Source: Mucilaginibacter gotjawali | GTDB lineage: Bacteria > Bacteroidota > Bacteroidia > Sphingobacteriales > Sphingobacteriaceae | DNA: 64,000 nucleotides | Direction of reading: 5' to 3' | Assembly: GCF_002355435.1 (NCBI RefSeq) | Contig: NZ_AP017313.1 | Coordinates: 4,154,001-4,218,000, forward strand | In this document: piece by piece, positions 51,301 to 59,120 of the stretch | Layout of the letters: the number at the start of each line of letters is the position of its first letter | Position numbering within the stretch: the first letter of the stretch is position 1 | Notes under the pieces: generated by a model | The model's database searches: none | Told to the model about the DNA's origin: nothing | The model's input: the letters and a program-made list of their open reading frames with translations, nothing else | Program-made: the position numbers and the translations under genes

Positions 51301-52017
51301 GCCAAACGTGTAGTTATTGCCGTGCTCATCTGCAATGGTAAATCGGGTAAGTCCAGTATTGGGCGGTGGGTTACTATAGGAATAAGCAACCAGATTGTAA
51401 TTTATTTTTAAAGGAGCATAAGGTAACATTTTGACCTTATAGGTGCCTACAGAATCATATATAAAAAATTTACCTCCGTGACCTGGAAAATCGTAGGAGA
51501 AAATATCCGGCTTTGTGTCATAAGTCCCGTCGGATGCCTTTTCAAGATAGTAAACACCCGCATATGTTGAGGTATTGATAGCGCTATTCTGCCAAACATA
51601 GCCATTTAAACAACCATAAGGCATGTCATCAGGAAGCCCGTAGGTACGCCTGGTAATTTGTCCTGCGCCCGAAACAGACCAACCTAGTCCGGCCCAACTT
51701 GCCACATCAGTGACCTTATTACCTGACGCATGATACGACAACGTAATTGGTACTTGAAAACCGCCCGCTTCAATCGTGTATAGCGGTATCGATATATCAG
51801 GTATTCCGGTAAATTCATTTACCTGGTACGTGCCATATTTCTCAATCGCGGTAGCTGTGGGCGAGCGCGGAAAAGGCTGCGGAACAAAATAATTGATCTG
51901 TGTACCTGACTGCGCTTTTAAATGAGATGGCAAAAAGCATGAGGCAACTGTCAGAAAAGACAAAAGAAATGGTTTAAGTTTAATAAGTTTCATTCGAAAA
52001 GGCGTTTTAGGTAACAA
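48301..52017 (-). CDS. RHS-like surface protein with DUF5977-type region
   Basis: A 1238-residue exported protein with signal peptide (LKPFLLSFLTVASCFLPSHL). The N-terminal half has SpvB/RHS-like beta strands (EFTGIPDISIPLYTIEAGGFQVPITLSYHA; AGLGWSVSGAGQITRRTYG). The middle has YD-like repeats, and a C-terminal part has FTRNNCPPNTTPGSLTYTVP followed by ANADATYDMNVNGQAKANQY, the DUF5977 signature, then a beta-rich tail. In Bacteroidota such proteins precede the DUF6443 RHS protein, and the 3-base spacing indicates coupled expression. It could form part of a shell or delivery partner for the toxin (inference). Confidence 0.8.
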   Translation of the reverse strand: MLPKTPFRMKLIKLKPFLLSFLTVASCFLPSHLKAQSGTQINYFVPQPFPRSPTATAIEKYGTYQVNEFTGIPDISIPLYTIEAGGFQVPITLSYHASGNKVTDVASWAGLGWSVSGAGQITRRTYGLPDDMPYGCLNGYVWQNSAINTSTYAGVYYLEKASDGTYDTKPDIFSYDFPGHGGKFFIYDSVGTYKVKMLPYAPLKINYNLVAYSYSNPPPNTGLTRFTIADEHGNNYTFGDASTETTYSSTSGHTGSTSASAWKLENMISQNRRDTVSFSYQNDAIIYPSADGEIYSVIDQIVGTGYHNASYSSTPTTPGNYNSTSEKLVSQITFKNGKVVFDLDASSRQDINVGSGSYAYGLKDIKVYKYNFGTKAMELQKTIVFYKSYFNSGGNQRLRLDSIQILDKAGSIVQHYRFGYNTSISLPAYTSYQQDYWGFYNGKANSMLTPQQTISYQPVSGGSTSYVTIGSSVANGRNCDSNYMQAFVLDTIRYPTGGYSTFTYQTNQYYSGSTLMLAGGLRVKTISSYDGINPTPIVKTYIYNSARANFLLDYGYFSTQQTHRLYGSSPISTEIVRTYSNNPHCDLEGYDGATVVYPSVTEYIGTPGTNVGRTDYTFTDQQDAYTSASMSGNLIYISAFYVRGHLLTKNEYIHLSGGGYQIVKSTSNSYTAFPYTSYSYVGLAVRKLFYNEGAPNPISPGTQSPDDTNSFLYPNYYITSDDNYLTGTTVNYYDTNNPANYTTSTTTYKYDNLIHQQVTRSYHTDSKGNTLVSVSKYPADYPSGNAVIDTMVSRNMQAEAIEKYDTLKNVTTGVNAVASGELTTYKFGTNNAAVLSTIKTLRVALPLTSFSPSTITSGSLTNDTHYEQVISFDNYDSNNNLTQFTPRNTTPVSIFWGYLGESPIAQVKDAISTNAAYTSFEFGGSPSNNWYYSGTPVTDLTAPTGSLVYPLSSGSISASVSSGVGYTLSYWSNGGAATVYAGGYLTGTALTSINGWTYYEYLIPTSVTTVSISGSVSIDELRLYPSAAQMTTYAYDPSGVRSISDTKGLNNYFEYDFAQRLKNIKNFYGYIVNNYGYHTYDQTIGNQLQSAVFTRNNCPPNTTPGSLTYTVPINRYYSSTQVSANADATYDMNVNGQAKANQYCGCPVITTSFTLSNSTGLTGFQATFSGIATPYNFPSSGSTVINVPVGTYATISVNAVGSGTHTFTLTGYTPVVAHSASFSSVAVTSGSNLTLSIQ

Positions 52018-52339
52018 AAAATAATTGGCATCAATATCATGCCCAAGGGGAATTGGGTTGAGCCAATCAGGTTCGAGGTATACTGGATGGTTTCATTGCA
52101 AATTAGGTTTATAGGTTTTTGGATAAAATTTAATAGTCTAATGTAAAATATAAATTTTAGAAATCCAAAGAAAATACATGCGGCTTTGAAATATTTATTT
52201 TGAGCTCAATTCCTTCAACGTAGAGGTAATCCTTTAACAGTTTTATGCGTTTTACCGTTGATTAAGTCAAAAGAGAAAAGTATTTATCATATTTGTAGTT
52301 TGATGGTTATTTAAATATTAACCAAAAGCTATAATTACG
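52018..52339. other. Divergent gap between the DUF5977 gene and the HNH gene
   Basis: A 322-base AT-rich region that should hold promoters for both directions. No consensus promoter box, repeat or RNA gene is evident. Confidence 0.3.
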
Positions 52340-53013
52340 ATGGCCGACCTAACACCACCTTATCAAAATAAATCATTAGCTGACATTCCGGGGAGGTATG
52401 GAAGGATATTCCAGGTTTCGAAAGCACCTACCAGGCCTCTACACTGGGCAGAATAAAATCATTGGACCGTATTATCCCGCATCCCCGGCTCTACCAGCAG
52501 TTTGTAAAAGGACAGATCCTAAGTCAGAAAGTCAATCAAAACCAAAACCTTAAAACGGGTGACCCTTCGATCTATTTGTCAGTAACACTAACCGTTGAAA
52601 GCGAGCCAAAATGTTTCAACACCCGCAGGCTCATTTACAAGACATTTATTGACCCGCACCTAGATTACGAAAAAGACGGTTTGTATGTCATCAATCTCGA
52701 TGGCGACGGTTATAACAACCAGCCTGAGAATTTACGGTTGATGACTAAAAGCGAAAAATCATTACGCGCCTTTGCACGGGACAGGGTTCCTCCATCCATC
52801 CTCAAAACAGGTGATCGTACCCACTGGCGCAAAAACTATTCCACCAGCAAGCCGGTGGAGCAATATGATTTAAAGGGGAACTTTATAAAAGAATACCGGA
52901 GTATAAAAGAAGCCGCAAGGCAAACTCGTATTGAGGACAAAGTGATCATCCAGGTGGCCAAGGGGATGTACAAGCAATGGAACGGGTTTGTTTGGAAGTA
53001 TAGGGAGAAATAA
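52340..53013 (+). CDS. NUMOD4-HNH-NUMOD1 homing-type endonuclease, frameshifted at the N-terminus
   Basis: The main frame (52462-53013, TTG-started, 183 residues) has an HNH-type core (KCFNTRRLIYKTFIDPHLDY, then YVINLDGDGYNNQPENLRLM) and a C-terminal NUMOD1 region (VEQYDLKGNFIKEYRSIKEA). Upstream, ATG at 52340 opens MADLTPPYQNKSLADIPG in another frame. Adding one G to the G4 run at 52390-52393 joins it to EVWKDIPGFESTYQASTLGR, the NUMOD4 domain, giving about 224 residues. The pair NUMOD4-HNH is typical of free-standing homing or phage endonucleases. The catalytic His pattern is not fully clear. Confidence 0.75.
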
Positions 53014-53063
53014 ACGGTCAGTTTGCATAGCCGTTAAAGTGCAAAATAAAAGCTACTCCAAAC

Positions 53064-53284
53064 ATGTTACCATCAATAGGACTAAGTTATTATTTTCGAT
53101 ATCACATGCTAAACCAATTGAAAGAGGCTGTAAGTGGCGTTGAATGGGGGCATACGAATCAGATTTTTACAATAATCCTGTCGTAAAAGCCTGTAGGGAT
53201 GAATATTTAAGTAATAAAACAATCGACATGAAAACTACTAATACTTTTGACGGTGCTGTAGATGAATTTGCAAAAAAAATATAA
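53064..53284 (+). CDS. Small hypothetical protein, frameshifted
   Basis: The first frame reads MLPSIGLSYYFRYHMLNQLK then EAVSGVEWG. Adding one G to a G5 run (about 53146-53150) continues AYESDFYNNPVVKACRDEYL-SNKTIDMKTTNTFDGAVDEF-AKKI to a stop at 53284. The restored length is 73 residues. No known family. The coherent restored frame and the same error type as in neighbouring genes support it as a real gene. Confidence 0.4.
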
Positions 53285-53435
53285 TACATTTTTAAGTTTC
53301 TAGGAAGCCGAAGGTTAAAATCCTTCGAGTGACATTGTTAATAATTTTAACTCTTTTTTTCCATTAGACTATTTTTATAAATTACTTGCTCCAAAAGTGC
53401 AGCAACCGTAACAGTTGCCTCTAAAAATTAATATC

Positions 53436-53908
53436 ATGAAAAATAAATTTCTTGTAGCCGGAATTATCGTTTTAGGTATTTGCTTCTCATCGTGTAAAAC
53501 CAAAAATAAACCTTCCGATAACATCGATTTAGGTATATCAAATAATAGCTTAAATAATGAACAAATTGATGTTGAAATATTTACAAACGGCAAACAGTTT
53601 TTTAAAAAAAAGCTCATAAAGAGTTTCTATTTTGAGAAACATCGGTTACGACCTGGGAATTACCTATTGAAAATAAGTATAAAAATAGAAATTTATCCAA
53701 CACGTACAATGTTGCAGTTGAAGAAGATCAATCATATCTAATGACATTGGACTACACTTATACCCCCCATTTGATTCGGCAAAATTTTTATTGTAAAACA
53801 TGCCATAAAAAACAGAGTGATCAAGCAACAGGATTCTTCTTTATTTTTAAAGGACGTAGAAAACAACAAAGCGTCATACAAAGAATCACCAAGAAAAATA
53901 AGATTTGA
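53436..53908 (+). CDS. Small lipoprotein, frameshifted
   Basis: ATG at 53436 starts a lipoprotein signal: FLVAGIIVLGICFSSC with lipobox Cys. The open frame ends at 53741, but near 53660-53680 a one-base deficit shifts it. The other frame runs 76 codons without a stop: NKYKNRNLSNTYNVAVEEDQ, then LDYTYTPHLIRQNFYCKTCH and QRITKKNKI. Restored length is about 157 residues. The product would be anchored in a membrane. No family recognised. Confidence 0.5.
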
Positions 53909-54050
53909 ATTTATAAACAGAAAAAATATAGGTATTAATTAGCGATATCGAATATCAATAATGTCTTTCTATATAGCTTTTAAAGTTAAATAATTTACTG
54001 AAAATTATCGATTTGACTACTATGGATTTTGGTACAACTCACACAACAAA

Positions 54051-54161
54051 GTGCAGTATTGGAACGGCGAATACAATGGAAAAAACTACCGGCGGGTGTC
54101 TATTATATATTGTTACCGCGAAAAACGGCATGAAAAAGTCCACGGACCGCTGACGATTTAA
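54051..54161 (+). pseudogene. Remnant of a type IX secretion (gliding-type) C-terminal domain
   Basis: Across three frames it reads VQYWNGEYNG, KKLPAGVYY, IVTAKNGMKK and VHGPLTI, which parallels WNGEYKGKKLPAGAYYYIVT-AKNGSQKFSGSLTV at the end of the intact gene at 40921. At least three small deletions in 110 bases show real decay. The surrounding 53909-54387 stretch has no other supported gene. Confidence 0.6.
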
Positions 54162-54387
54162 AGGTGAAAATTTTACCAGTTCTCTAAAAAATTAAACATT
54201 TTAAATGTTGACTAGTTAGTTAAATCATTTTTTTTTCTAACGCAGTATTTTTACACAAGTTTTGCGATACCATTACTCAATCGTTTTGCACCACGCTCCA
54301 TTGAAGGTCCTAATTACCCTGTGATCATTTAATAGTTCATAGAATCCTTTCGGTTAATTATTCATTGTCAACTACTGTGAAAATTAA

Positions 54388-54636
54388 ATGATTTTCACCT
54401 GTCAAACCTGTTATCAAAATTATTTGAGGGTCCGACCCTCGAAGGAACCCATTATCGATTTCGAGCTTTCCAACCTTTGTCCCAATGCCAATGGCAGACT
54501 GTTTAAGGTCTTTGACATCCGGGAACGAAGCATTATCCTGTTAGCACCAGGAAATATTGTGAAGCTGAGATTGTATCAAGATAGCGAAAGCGCAATGGCA
54601 GACGAGAGTCCGGTTTGTAGAAACCGAGGTGAGTAG
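54388..54636 (+). CDS. Hypothetical small protein
   Basis: An 82-residue frame, MIFTCQTCYQNYLRVRPSKEP followed by DFELSNLCPNANGRLFKVFD. A CxxC near the N-terminus could bind metal. No family recognised. The 13-base palindrome AGGGTCCGACCCT (54427-54439) is inside it. Because the tail (AMADESPVCRNRGE) looks unnatural, it may be an open stretch without a product. Confidence 0.3.
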   Translation: MIFTCQTCYQNYLRVRPSKEPIIDFELSNLCPNANGRLFKVFDIRERSIILLAPGNIVKLRLYQDSESAMADESPVCRNRGE

Positions 54637-54657
54637 TTCCGAAAATATATTTTATAG

Positions 54658-54684
54658 GAGGGAGCCCTGTTGCTCCCTTTTTTT
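54658..54684 (+). terminator. Intrinsic terminator upstream of the Toprim gene
   Basis: GGGAGC and GCTCCC pair around CCTGTT, followed by seven T. It ends just before the Toprim gene and would insulate the transfer module from upstream transcription. Confidence 0.75.
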
Positions 54685-54698
54685 ATGCCATCAATTTT

Positions 54699-55607
54699 AT
54701 GAATGCAAACATTAACGCCCGCGACATTAAAGATCATGTTTCATTGGTTGACCTGCTTTCACGGCTGGGTTACCAGCCTCACAGAAAATCAGGACAGGAA
54801 CATATTTATTGGAGTATGCTCCGGGATTCCGATACCACCCCCTCCTTTTCTGTCAACGACAAATTAGGCTGCTGGTACGATCACGGTGAAGGCAAAGGCG
54901 GTAACATCATCGATTTTGGCTTGCTGTATTGGAAAGGTTCCTCTTTTCAGGAAGTGCTGGAAAAAATCAGCAATATTATGGGCGCTGCCCTTCCGGTCCA
55001 ATCAAATACGGACAAGGCAAAGCGTAAACGCTCTGCGATCAAAGAACCGCATTACAAGGTTTTAGAAGTAAAAGACCTAGGCCTTAACACGGCTATAACC
55101 AATTACCTGCAGAGCCGGGGTATCTGGCTCAAAGCACAGGGCAGACTCAAAGAAGTCTATTATTATGTGGAGGATGACAAAAGGAACCGTAAGCATTTCT
55201 TTGGAGCGGGCTGGCAAAACGAATTGGGCGCCTGGGAAGTCCGGAGTGTCAACTTCAAGGGCTGCCTTGGCCACAAAGCCATCAGTTTTATTCCGGGCAA
55301 TCCTGACAAGCTTGCCGTCTTTGAAGGTTTTATCAATTACCTGAGCTGGCTATCAGAGAACACGTTCGCTGATGAAAGTGTACTGGTTTTAAATTCAATA
55401 GCCCTTATTCAGTCAGGCATCAGGAAAGCAAAGGATTTCAATGACATATCCTTGTATTTTGATAATGATACAACCGGACGGAAAGCTACTGTTACTTTTC
55501 AGCAAGCACTCAGACAATCTGTGGATTGTTCACCGGTATATGAAGGGCATAATGATTATAACGACAAGCTCATCGCCGGATTGAATGGCAATCATTTTTC
55601 AAGGTGA
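54699..55607 (+). CDS. Toprim-domain primase-like protein of the mobile element
   Basis: A 302-residue protein with an N-terminal CHC2-like region (INARDIKDHVSLVDLLSRLG, then WYDHGEGKGGNIIDFGLLYW). A C-terminal Toprim region follows: LAVFEGFINYLSWL (conserved Glu), and DISLYFDNDTTGRKATVTF (DxDxx-like acidic pair). The canonical zinc Cys/His set is not complete. In Bacteroidetes conjugative elements such proteins precede the mobilization genes and may prime the transferred single strand. Confidence 0.88.
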   Translation: MNANINARDIKDHVSLVDLLSRLGYQPHRKSGQEHIYWSMLRDSDTTPSFSVNDKLGCWYDHGEGKGGNIIDFGLLYWKGSSFQEVLEKISNIMGAALPVQSNTDKAKRKRSAIKEPHYKVLEVKDLGLNTAITNYLQSRGIWLKAQGRLKEVYYYVEDDKRNRKHFFGAGWQNELGAWEVRSVNFKGCLGHKAISFIPGNPDKLAVFEGFINYLSWLSENTFADESVLVLNSIALIQSGIRKAKDFNDISLYFDNDTTGRKATVTFQQALRQSVDCSPVYEGHNDYNDKLIAGLNGNHFSR

Positions 55608-55851
55608 GATTCCTTTCAAATCACGCGTAAGGTAACTGGTTATCTTTTGGTTTTTATCCTTGCAAGATGTGCTCTTGTCCGACAAAAACTCCTTCGTCGT
55701 AATTTGTCAGCCAATCGCAATCTTGCCCCGGACGTCCCGCTCCGTTCAATCGTCGTTACGCCGGTCCCCGGCTATACTCCTCATTCACTCCGCAGGACAA
55801 CCGGGGAATATCGGGAACTCGCAACTCGTTCCCTCTTTTTCAGATAGATGT
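55608..55851. other. Spacer before mobC, candidate oriT region
   Basis: A 244-base stretch with higher GC than the cargo. An ORF in frame with MobC (from 55660) adds 64 residues of unnatural composition (Ser/Arg/Pro rich), so I treat this as non-coding. Its position just before mobC and the relaxase is where oriT usually lies; no nick-site sequence was recognised. Confidence 0.35.
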
Positions 55852-56247
55852 ATGCAAACAGGCAGGCCCAAAAAGACAGCCGATAAACGGACAAAGAAGG
55901 TAGACGCAAGGTTTACAGAGGACGAATTTAAACTGGTAATTGAGTTAGAAAAGACGCTGGGTGTCCGCAGGACTGATCTGGTACGGAACCGGTTGTTGCA
56001 GGATGCCTCGCTCACCATTGTCAACGCGAAGGAATTGATTGGCCTGCTTGACGGAATTGGTTCAGAAATGGGAAGGTGTGGCAATAACATCAACCAACTG
56101 GCGCGATACGCCAATATCCTGAATAAAAACGGCAGGCTATCGCCGGTAGTAATGGAGCGGTTTAACCTGCTGTTTGATATATATATTCAAAACCAGAAGG
56201 CTTTGGAAATAGCGCTGAGAAAGATCATTCGCTTATTGGGAAGGTAA
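55852..56247 (+). CDS. mobC: Plasmid mobilization relaxosome protein MobC
   Basis: A 131-residue protein starting at ATG 55852 (MQTGRPKKTADKRTKKVDAR). An N-terminal ribbon-helix-helix-like DNA-binding part (VDARFTEDEFKLVIELEKTL, then RRTDLVRNRLL) and the MobC core (IGSEMGRCGNNINQLARYAN) are visible. MobC helps melt oriT and load the relaxase. The relaxase gene lies 315 bases downstream, separated by an unusual array of short palindromes. Confidence 0.88.
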   Translation: MQTGRPKKTADKRTKKVDARFTEDEFKLVIELEKTLGVRRTDLVRNRLLQDASLTIVNAKELIGLLDGIGSEMGRCGNNINQLARYANILNKNGRLSPVVMERFNLLFDIYIQNQKALEIALRKIIRLLGR

Positions 56248-56249
56248 AT

Positions 56250-56545
56250 GGTTTAGAACCCGGAACTGGTTCGCAGGGAACTGGTTAATCATTAATCCGT
56301 TCGCAGCGAACTGGATAAAATTAAGCAGGTTCTGAAAGAACGGGTTAAAAAATAACCTGATTGGTTTTCGCAGAGAACGGGTTCGCTGGGAGCGCGTTCT
56401 TCAGGAGCAGAAGGTTAGCGAACTGGTTTTTTAGCAGCGCGTTCGGAATGAACGAGTTTTTAATGAACACGTTCGTTTATAACAGGTTCGTTGTGAGCTG
56501 GATTTTTAGAACCAGTTCCCGTTGAGCCTGCTCCTCATTAACCTT
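56250..56545. repeat. Array of about eight imperfect GTTC..GAAC palindromes
   Basis: Between mobC and the relaxase gene, a unit like GGTTCGCAGNGAACTGG recurs with variations: about 56267-56284, 56297-56315 (GTTCGCAGCGAAC), 56328-56342 (GTTCTGAAAGAAC), 56364-56380, 56440-56455 (CGTTCGGAATGAACG), 56464-56476 (GAACACGTTC), and degenerate copies at 56484-56500 and 56507-56517. Spacers are AT-rich (TTAATC, AAATTAAG). Near-regular spacing of about 30 bases at the start becomes irregular. No ORF fills it. Confidence 0.75.
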
Positions 56546-56562
56546 TTCTTATTTCACTGCCT

Positions 56563-57882
56563 ATGATTGTTCGTATAATGCCGTCTGCAAAAGAATTTAA
56601 AGCAGTCAGCTATAACACCAACAAAATTGACAAGGATAAAGGCGAGTTGATGAAGGTGGCGAACTTCGGGCCCTTACAGGGTTTGCAGCAGTTGCGCCCG
56701 GAAGATTACCGGAATTACCTGAAAATGGTTTCCGCAACCAACAAGCATGTAAAGCTGCCGCAGTTTCACGCAGCGATTTCAGCCAAAGGAAAGGAATATA
56801 CCAAAGATGAGTTAACCGCTATTGCCGTACAATGGCTTGGAAAAATGGGTTATGGCGAACAGCCATATCTGCTCGTTTACCATAAGGATACGAAGAATAA
56901 CCATATCCACATGGTGACCACGAGAGTCGGCAAGGATGGCAAAAAGATCAGTGACAGTTTTGAAAAGGTCAGGGCAGTTAAGCAACTAAATGTTGTATTA
57001 GGCATCGATGAAAAGCATGATGCCAAATCTGATATAGCAAAAGCGCTGACCTACCAAGTCGGCACCAAAGCACAATTTATGATGGTGCTGGAAAGCCTGG
57101 GCTATACACTGAAGCAGCAGGACGGAAAATTAGCCGTTATCAAATTTGGCAAGCAACAGGATGAAATTGACCAGCCCCTTATCGAAGAAAGGTTAAAAAA
57201 TTACACCCCGGACACGGACAGGAAGGTTCAGTTAAAGGCCTTATTCCATAAATATGCAGCCGGTTATGATACTACCCTGATCAAAAAATATGGCAAGTAC
57301 ACTTCCGGATTTGCGGCCTTTCTGAAGGAAAAACTTGGTATCGATCTCATTTTTCATGCTTCAGGCGATAAACCGCCATACGGTTATACGGTCGTTGATC
57401 ATGCAGGAAAAACCGTATTCAAGGGTGGCGAAATTATGTCCCTGAAAGAATTATTAGCACTGCAAAAAGATGATCGCTTTGAAGCGGAGACTGTGGTTGC
57501 TGCACACCGAAAACAAGCAGACAGTGCGCACGGGGAGGAACAACGTGATTATTATGCGGCAATATTAAAAGCCGCCTTGTATAATTATCCCGATTTCATT
57601 CAGGGGCTTTACCACCAGGGCCTGACGCTTACCCGGCAAGGCGAAGATTTCTATTTAGGTGATCCGGGAACCGGCGTGTATATGGATACAGCGGATCTAC
57701 TGGAGGAAAAAGATTTCGGTCACATGGCCGAGCAGTTCAGCCAATACACTGAAATGCAGGAAGAGATCAACCGTCAGCATATTTATATCCCCGAACCCTA
57801 TATCGCCCCCGACATTGACGACGAGGCCATCCATGGCAGGAACCGCAGAAGAAAGAAAAAAGCAAGAACTAACCACCGCTAA
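56563..57882 (+). CDS. mobB: Relaxase/mobilization nuclease MobB
   Basis: A 439-residue relaxase (MobP/PF03432-like). MIVRIMPSAKEFKAVSYNTN has the catalytic Tyr17; QFHAAIS gives His69, and HKDTKNNHIHMVTTRV provides the HxH pair His114/His116 for metal binding. It nicks oriT and stays bound to the 5' end of the transferred strand. The C-terminal half is helical and probably contacts the coupling protein. It is followed 17 bases later by the ParA-like gene. Confidence 0.92.
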   Translation: MIVRIMPSAKEFKAVSYNTNKIDKDKGELMKVANFGPLQGLQQLRPEDYRNYLKMVSATNKHVKLPQFHAAISAKGKEYTKDELTAIAVQWLGKMGYGEQPYLLVYHKDTKNNHIHMVTTRVGKDGKKISDSFEKVRAVKQLNVVLGIDEKHDAKSDIAKALTYQVGTKAQFMMVLESLGYTLKQQDGKLAVIKFGKQQDEIDQPLIEERLKNYTPDTDRKVQLKALFHKYAAGYDTTLIKKYGKYTSGFAAFLKEKLGIDLIFHASGDKPPYGYTVVDHAGKTVFKGGEIMSLKELLALQKDDRFEAETVVAAHRKQADSAHGEEQRDYYAAILKAALYNYPDFIQGLYHQGLTLTRQGEDFYLGDPGTGVYMDTADLLEEKDFGHMAEQFSQYTEMQEEINRQHIYIPEPYIAPDIDDEAIHGRNRRRKKKARTNHR

Positions 57883-57899
57883 CATTAATTTTTTAAATC

Positions 57900-58529
57900 A
57901 TGGTCATTATTGTAGGCAACCAGAAAGGCGGGGCCGGAAAAAGCACGCTCACACTTTTGCTGGCCAATTATCTAACCCGGTCGAAGGACTGTAAGGTTAC
58001 CGTTTTAGACATGGATTACCAGCAGTCCATTTCACAGAAGTTTGAAAAAGCCAAGATCCTTGAAAACGCCGAACCCTATGAGGTGCTGGCTTATAGCCTC
58101 GCTGACTTTCCCGAAATGGAGGATACCATCAAAAGCAGTCCGAAGGATATCGTACTGATCGACCTGCCGGGCAAACTGGATGACGACGGCCTGATCCGGG
58201 TGTTTAAAGCAGCCGATATAGCGGTGTGCCCATTTTCTTATGACGAGTTCAGCTTTGAGTCCACGGTGCCTTTTGCACTGGTGCTGAAAAAGATCAACCC
58301 GGATGTACAGGTGCTGTTCGTACCGAACCGTATCAAAGCAAATGTCAAATATGAGATCAAAACGGAAGTGAACGAACAGCTTAACCAGATCGGGATTGTT
58401 ACTGCGGTCATTCCTGACCGGATCGATTTCCAGCGGGCCAACACTTTCCAGACACCCCTGGCGGTGCATGCGGCCATTGTGCCGGTATTCAGCCACATCT
58501 TTCAAGATTATATCGAACCCCATTTATGA
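57900..58529 (+). CDS. traA: ParA-family ATPase, conjugal transfer protein TraA
   Basis: A 209-residue ParA/MinD-type ATPase. The deviant Walker A GNQKGGAGKSTLTLLLANYL (6-25), VLDMDYQQSI (Walker A') and VLIDLPGKLDD (Walker B) are complete. In Bacteroidetes elements it heads the tra operon. Its stop overlaps the start of the next gene by ATGA, a sign of tight operon structure. Confidence 0.92.
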   Translation: MVIIVGNQKGGAGKSTLTLLLANYLTRSKDCKVTVLDMDYQQSISQKFEKAKILENAEPYEVLAYSLADFPEMEDTIKSSPKDIVLIDLPGKLDDDGLIRVFKAADIAVCPFSYDEFSFESTVPFALVLKKINPDVQVLFVPNRIKANVKYEIKTEVNEQLNQIGIVTAVIPDRIDFQRANTFQTPLAVHAAIVPVFSHIFQDYIEPHL

Positions 58530-58860
58530 ATGAAATCAAAACCCTGGCGGACCAGCTAAGAAGCAGGATGGCCAAACCGGACACCCCGGAAAAGCCAGCG
58601 GCGGCACCAAAGAAAAAGCAACAAAACCCCATACGATTCCGGCCATCATCGACCAGCTTCGCGCCTATGATATTACCGGTCATAAAACACTGGTGCATGG
58701 ACGCTTCGATGTACAGACTGCACAATTGCTGCACCACCTGAAAATGGCGACGGGCATCGAGGTGACGCGGGTGCTTTGCTATGCAGTGAAGCAGCTGTTG
58801 GAAAAACACCCGGAAATTAAAACAGTGATTAAAGAACACTTAGACAAATTCGAGCTATGA
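58526..58860 (+). CDS. DUF3408-like conjugal transfer protein, frameshifted
   Basis: ATG at 58526 overlaps the traA stop. The frame MNEIKTLADQLRSRMAKPDT..AAPKKKQQNP goes out of register at a C4 run (58627-58630). With one extra C it continues TIPAIIDQLRAYDITGHKTL, then FDVQTAQLLHHLKMATGIEV and EKHPEIKTVIKEHLDKFEL, stopping at 58860 (111 residues). The C-terminal half resembles the next gene, so the two are a tandem pair. It probably corresponds to TraB of conjugative transposons. Role unknown. Confidence 0.7.
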
Positions 58861-59120
58861 ACTGGAAACTTTTTAACGACAAAAATGCCACTGAACGCCA
58901 GGCAATATTGGAAAAGATTATGGCCTTCGATGAAAAAGAACAAAAGGCTACGGTGCATGCGCGACTGGACAAGAAAACAGCCATGTTGCTGAAACAGCTG
59001 AAACTGGCCACAGGCGTCGACATCCAGCAGGTGATCGCCTACGCAGTTAGCGAACTGATCCGGCAGCACCCGGAACTGAAAATCATCATCAAAAACTTCC
59101 TCAAAAAATTGAACGAATGA
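58857..59120 (+). CDS. DUF3408-like conjugal transfer protein
   Basis: An 87-residue protein overlapping the previous gene by 4 bases. It matches the previous product: ATVHARLDKKTAMLLKQLKL, then ATGVDIQQVIAYAVSELI and HPELKIIIKNFLKKL. It looks like a short, ribbon-helix-helix-like DNA-binding family. It probably represents the second copy or TraC position of the operon. Confidence 0.7.
   Translation: MNWKLFNDKNATERQAILEKIMAFDEKEQKATVHARLDKKTAMLLKQLKLATGVDIQQVIAYAVSELIRQHPELKIIIKNFLKKLNE

Noticed and set aside
55660..55851. 64-residue N-terminal extension of MobC
   Set aside because: Composition (Ser, Arg, Pro, Ile) does not resemble the family, and MQTGRPKKTADKR at 55852 is the normal start.
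56250..56545. CRISPR array
   Set aside because: The repeated units are short and diverged, spacers are irregular, and no cas genes are present.
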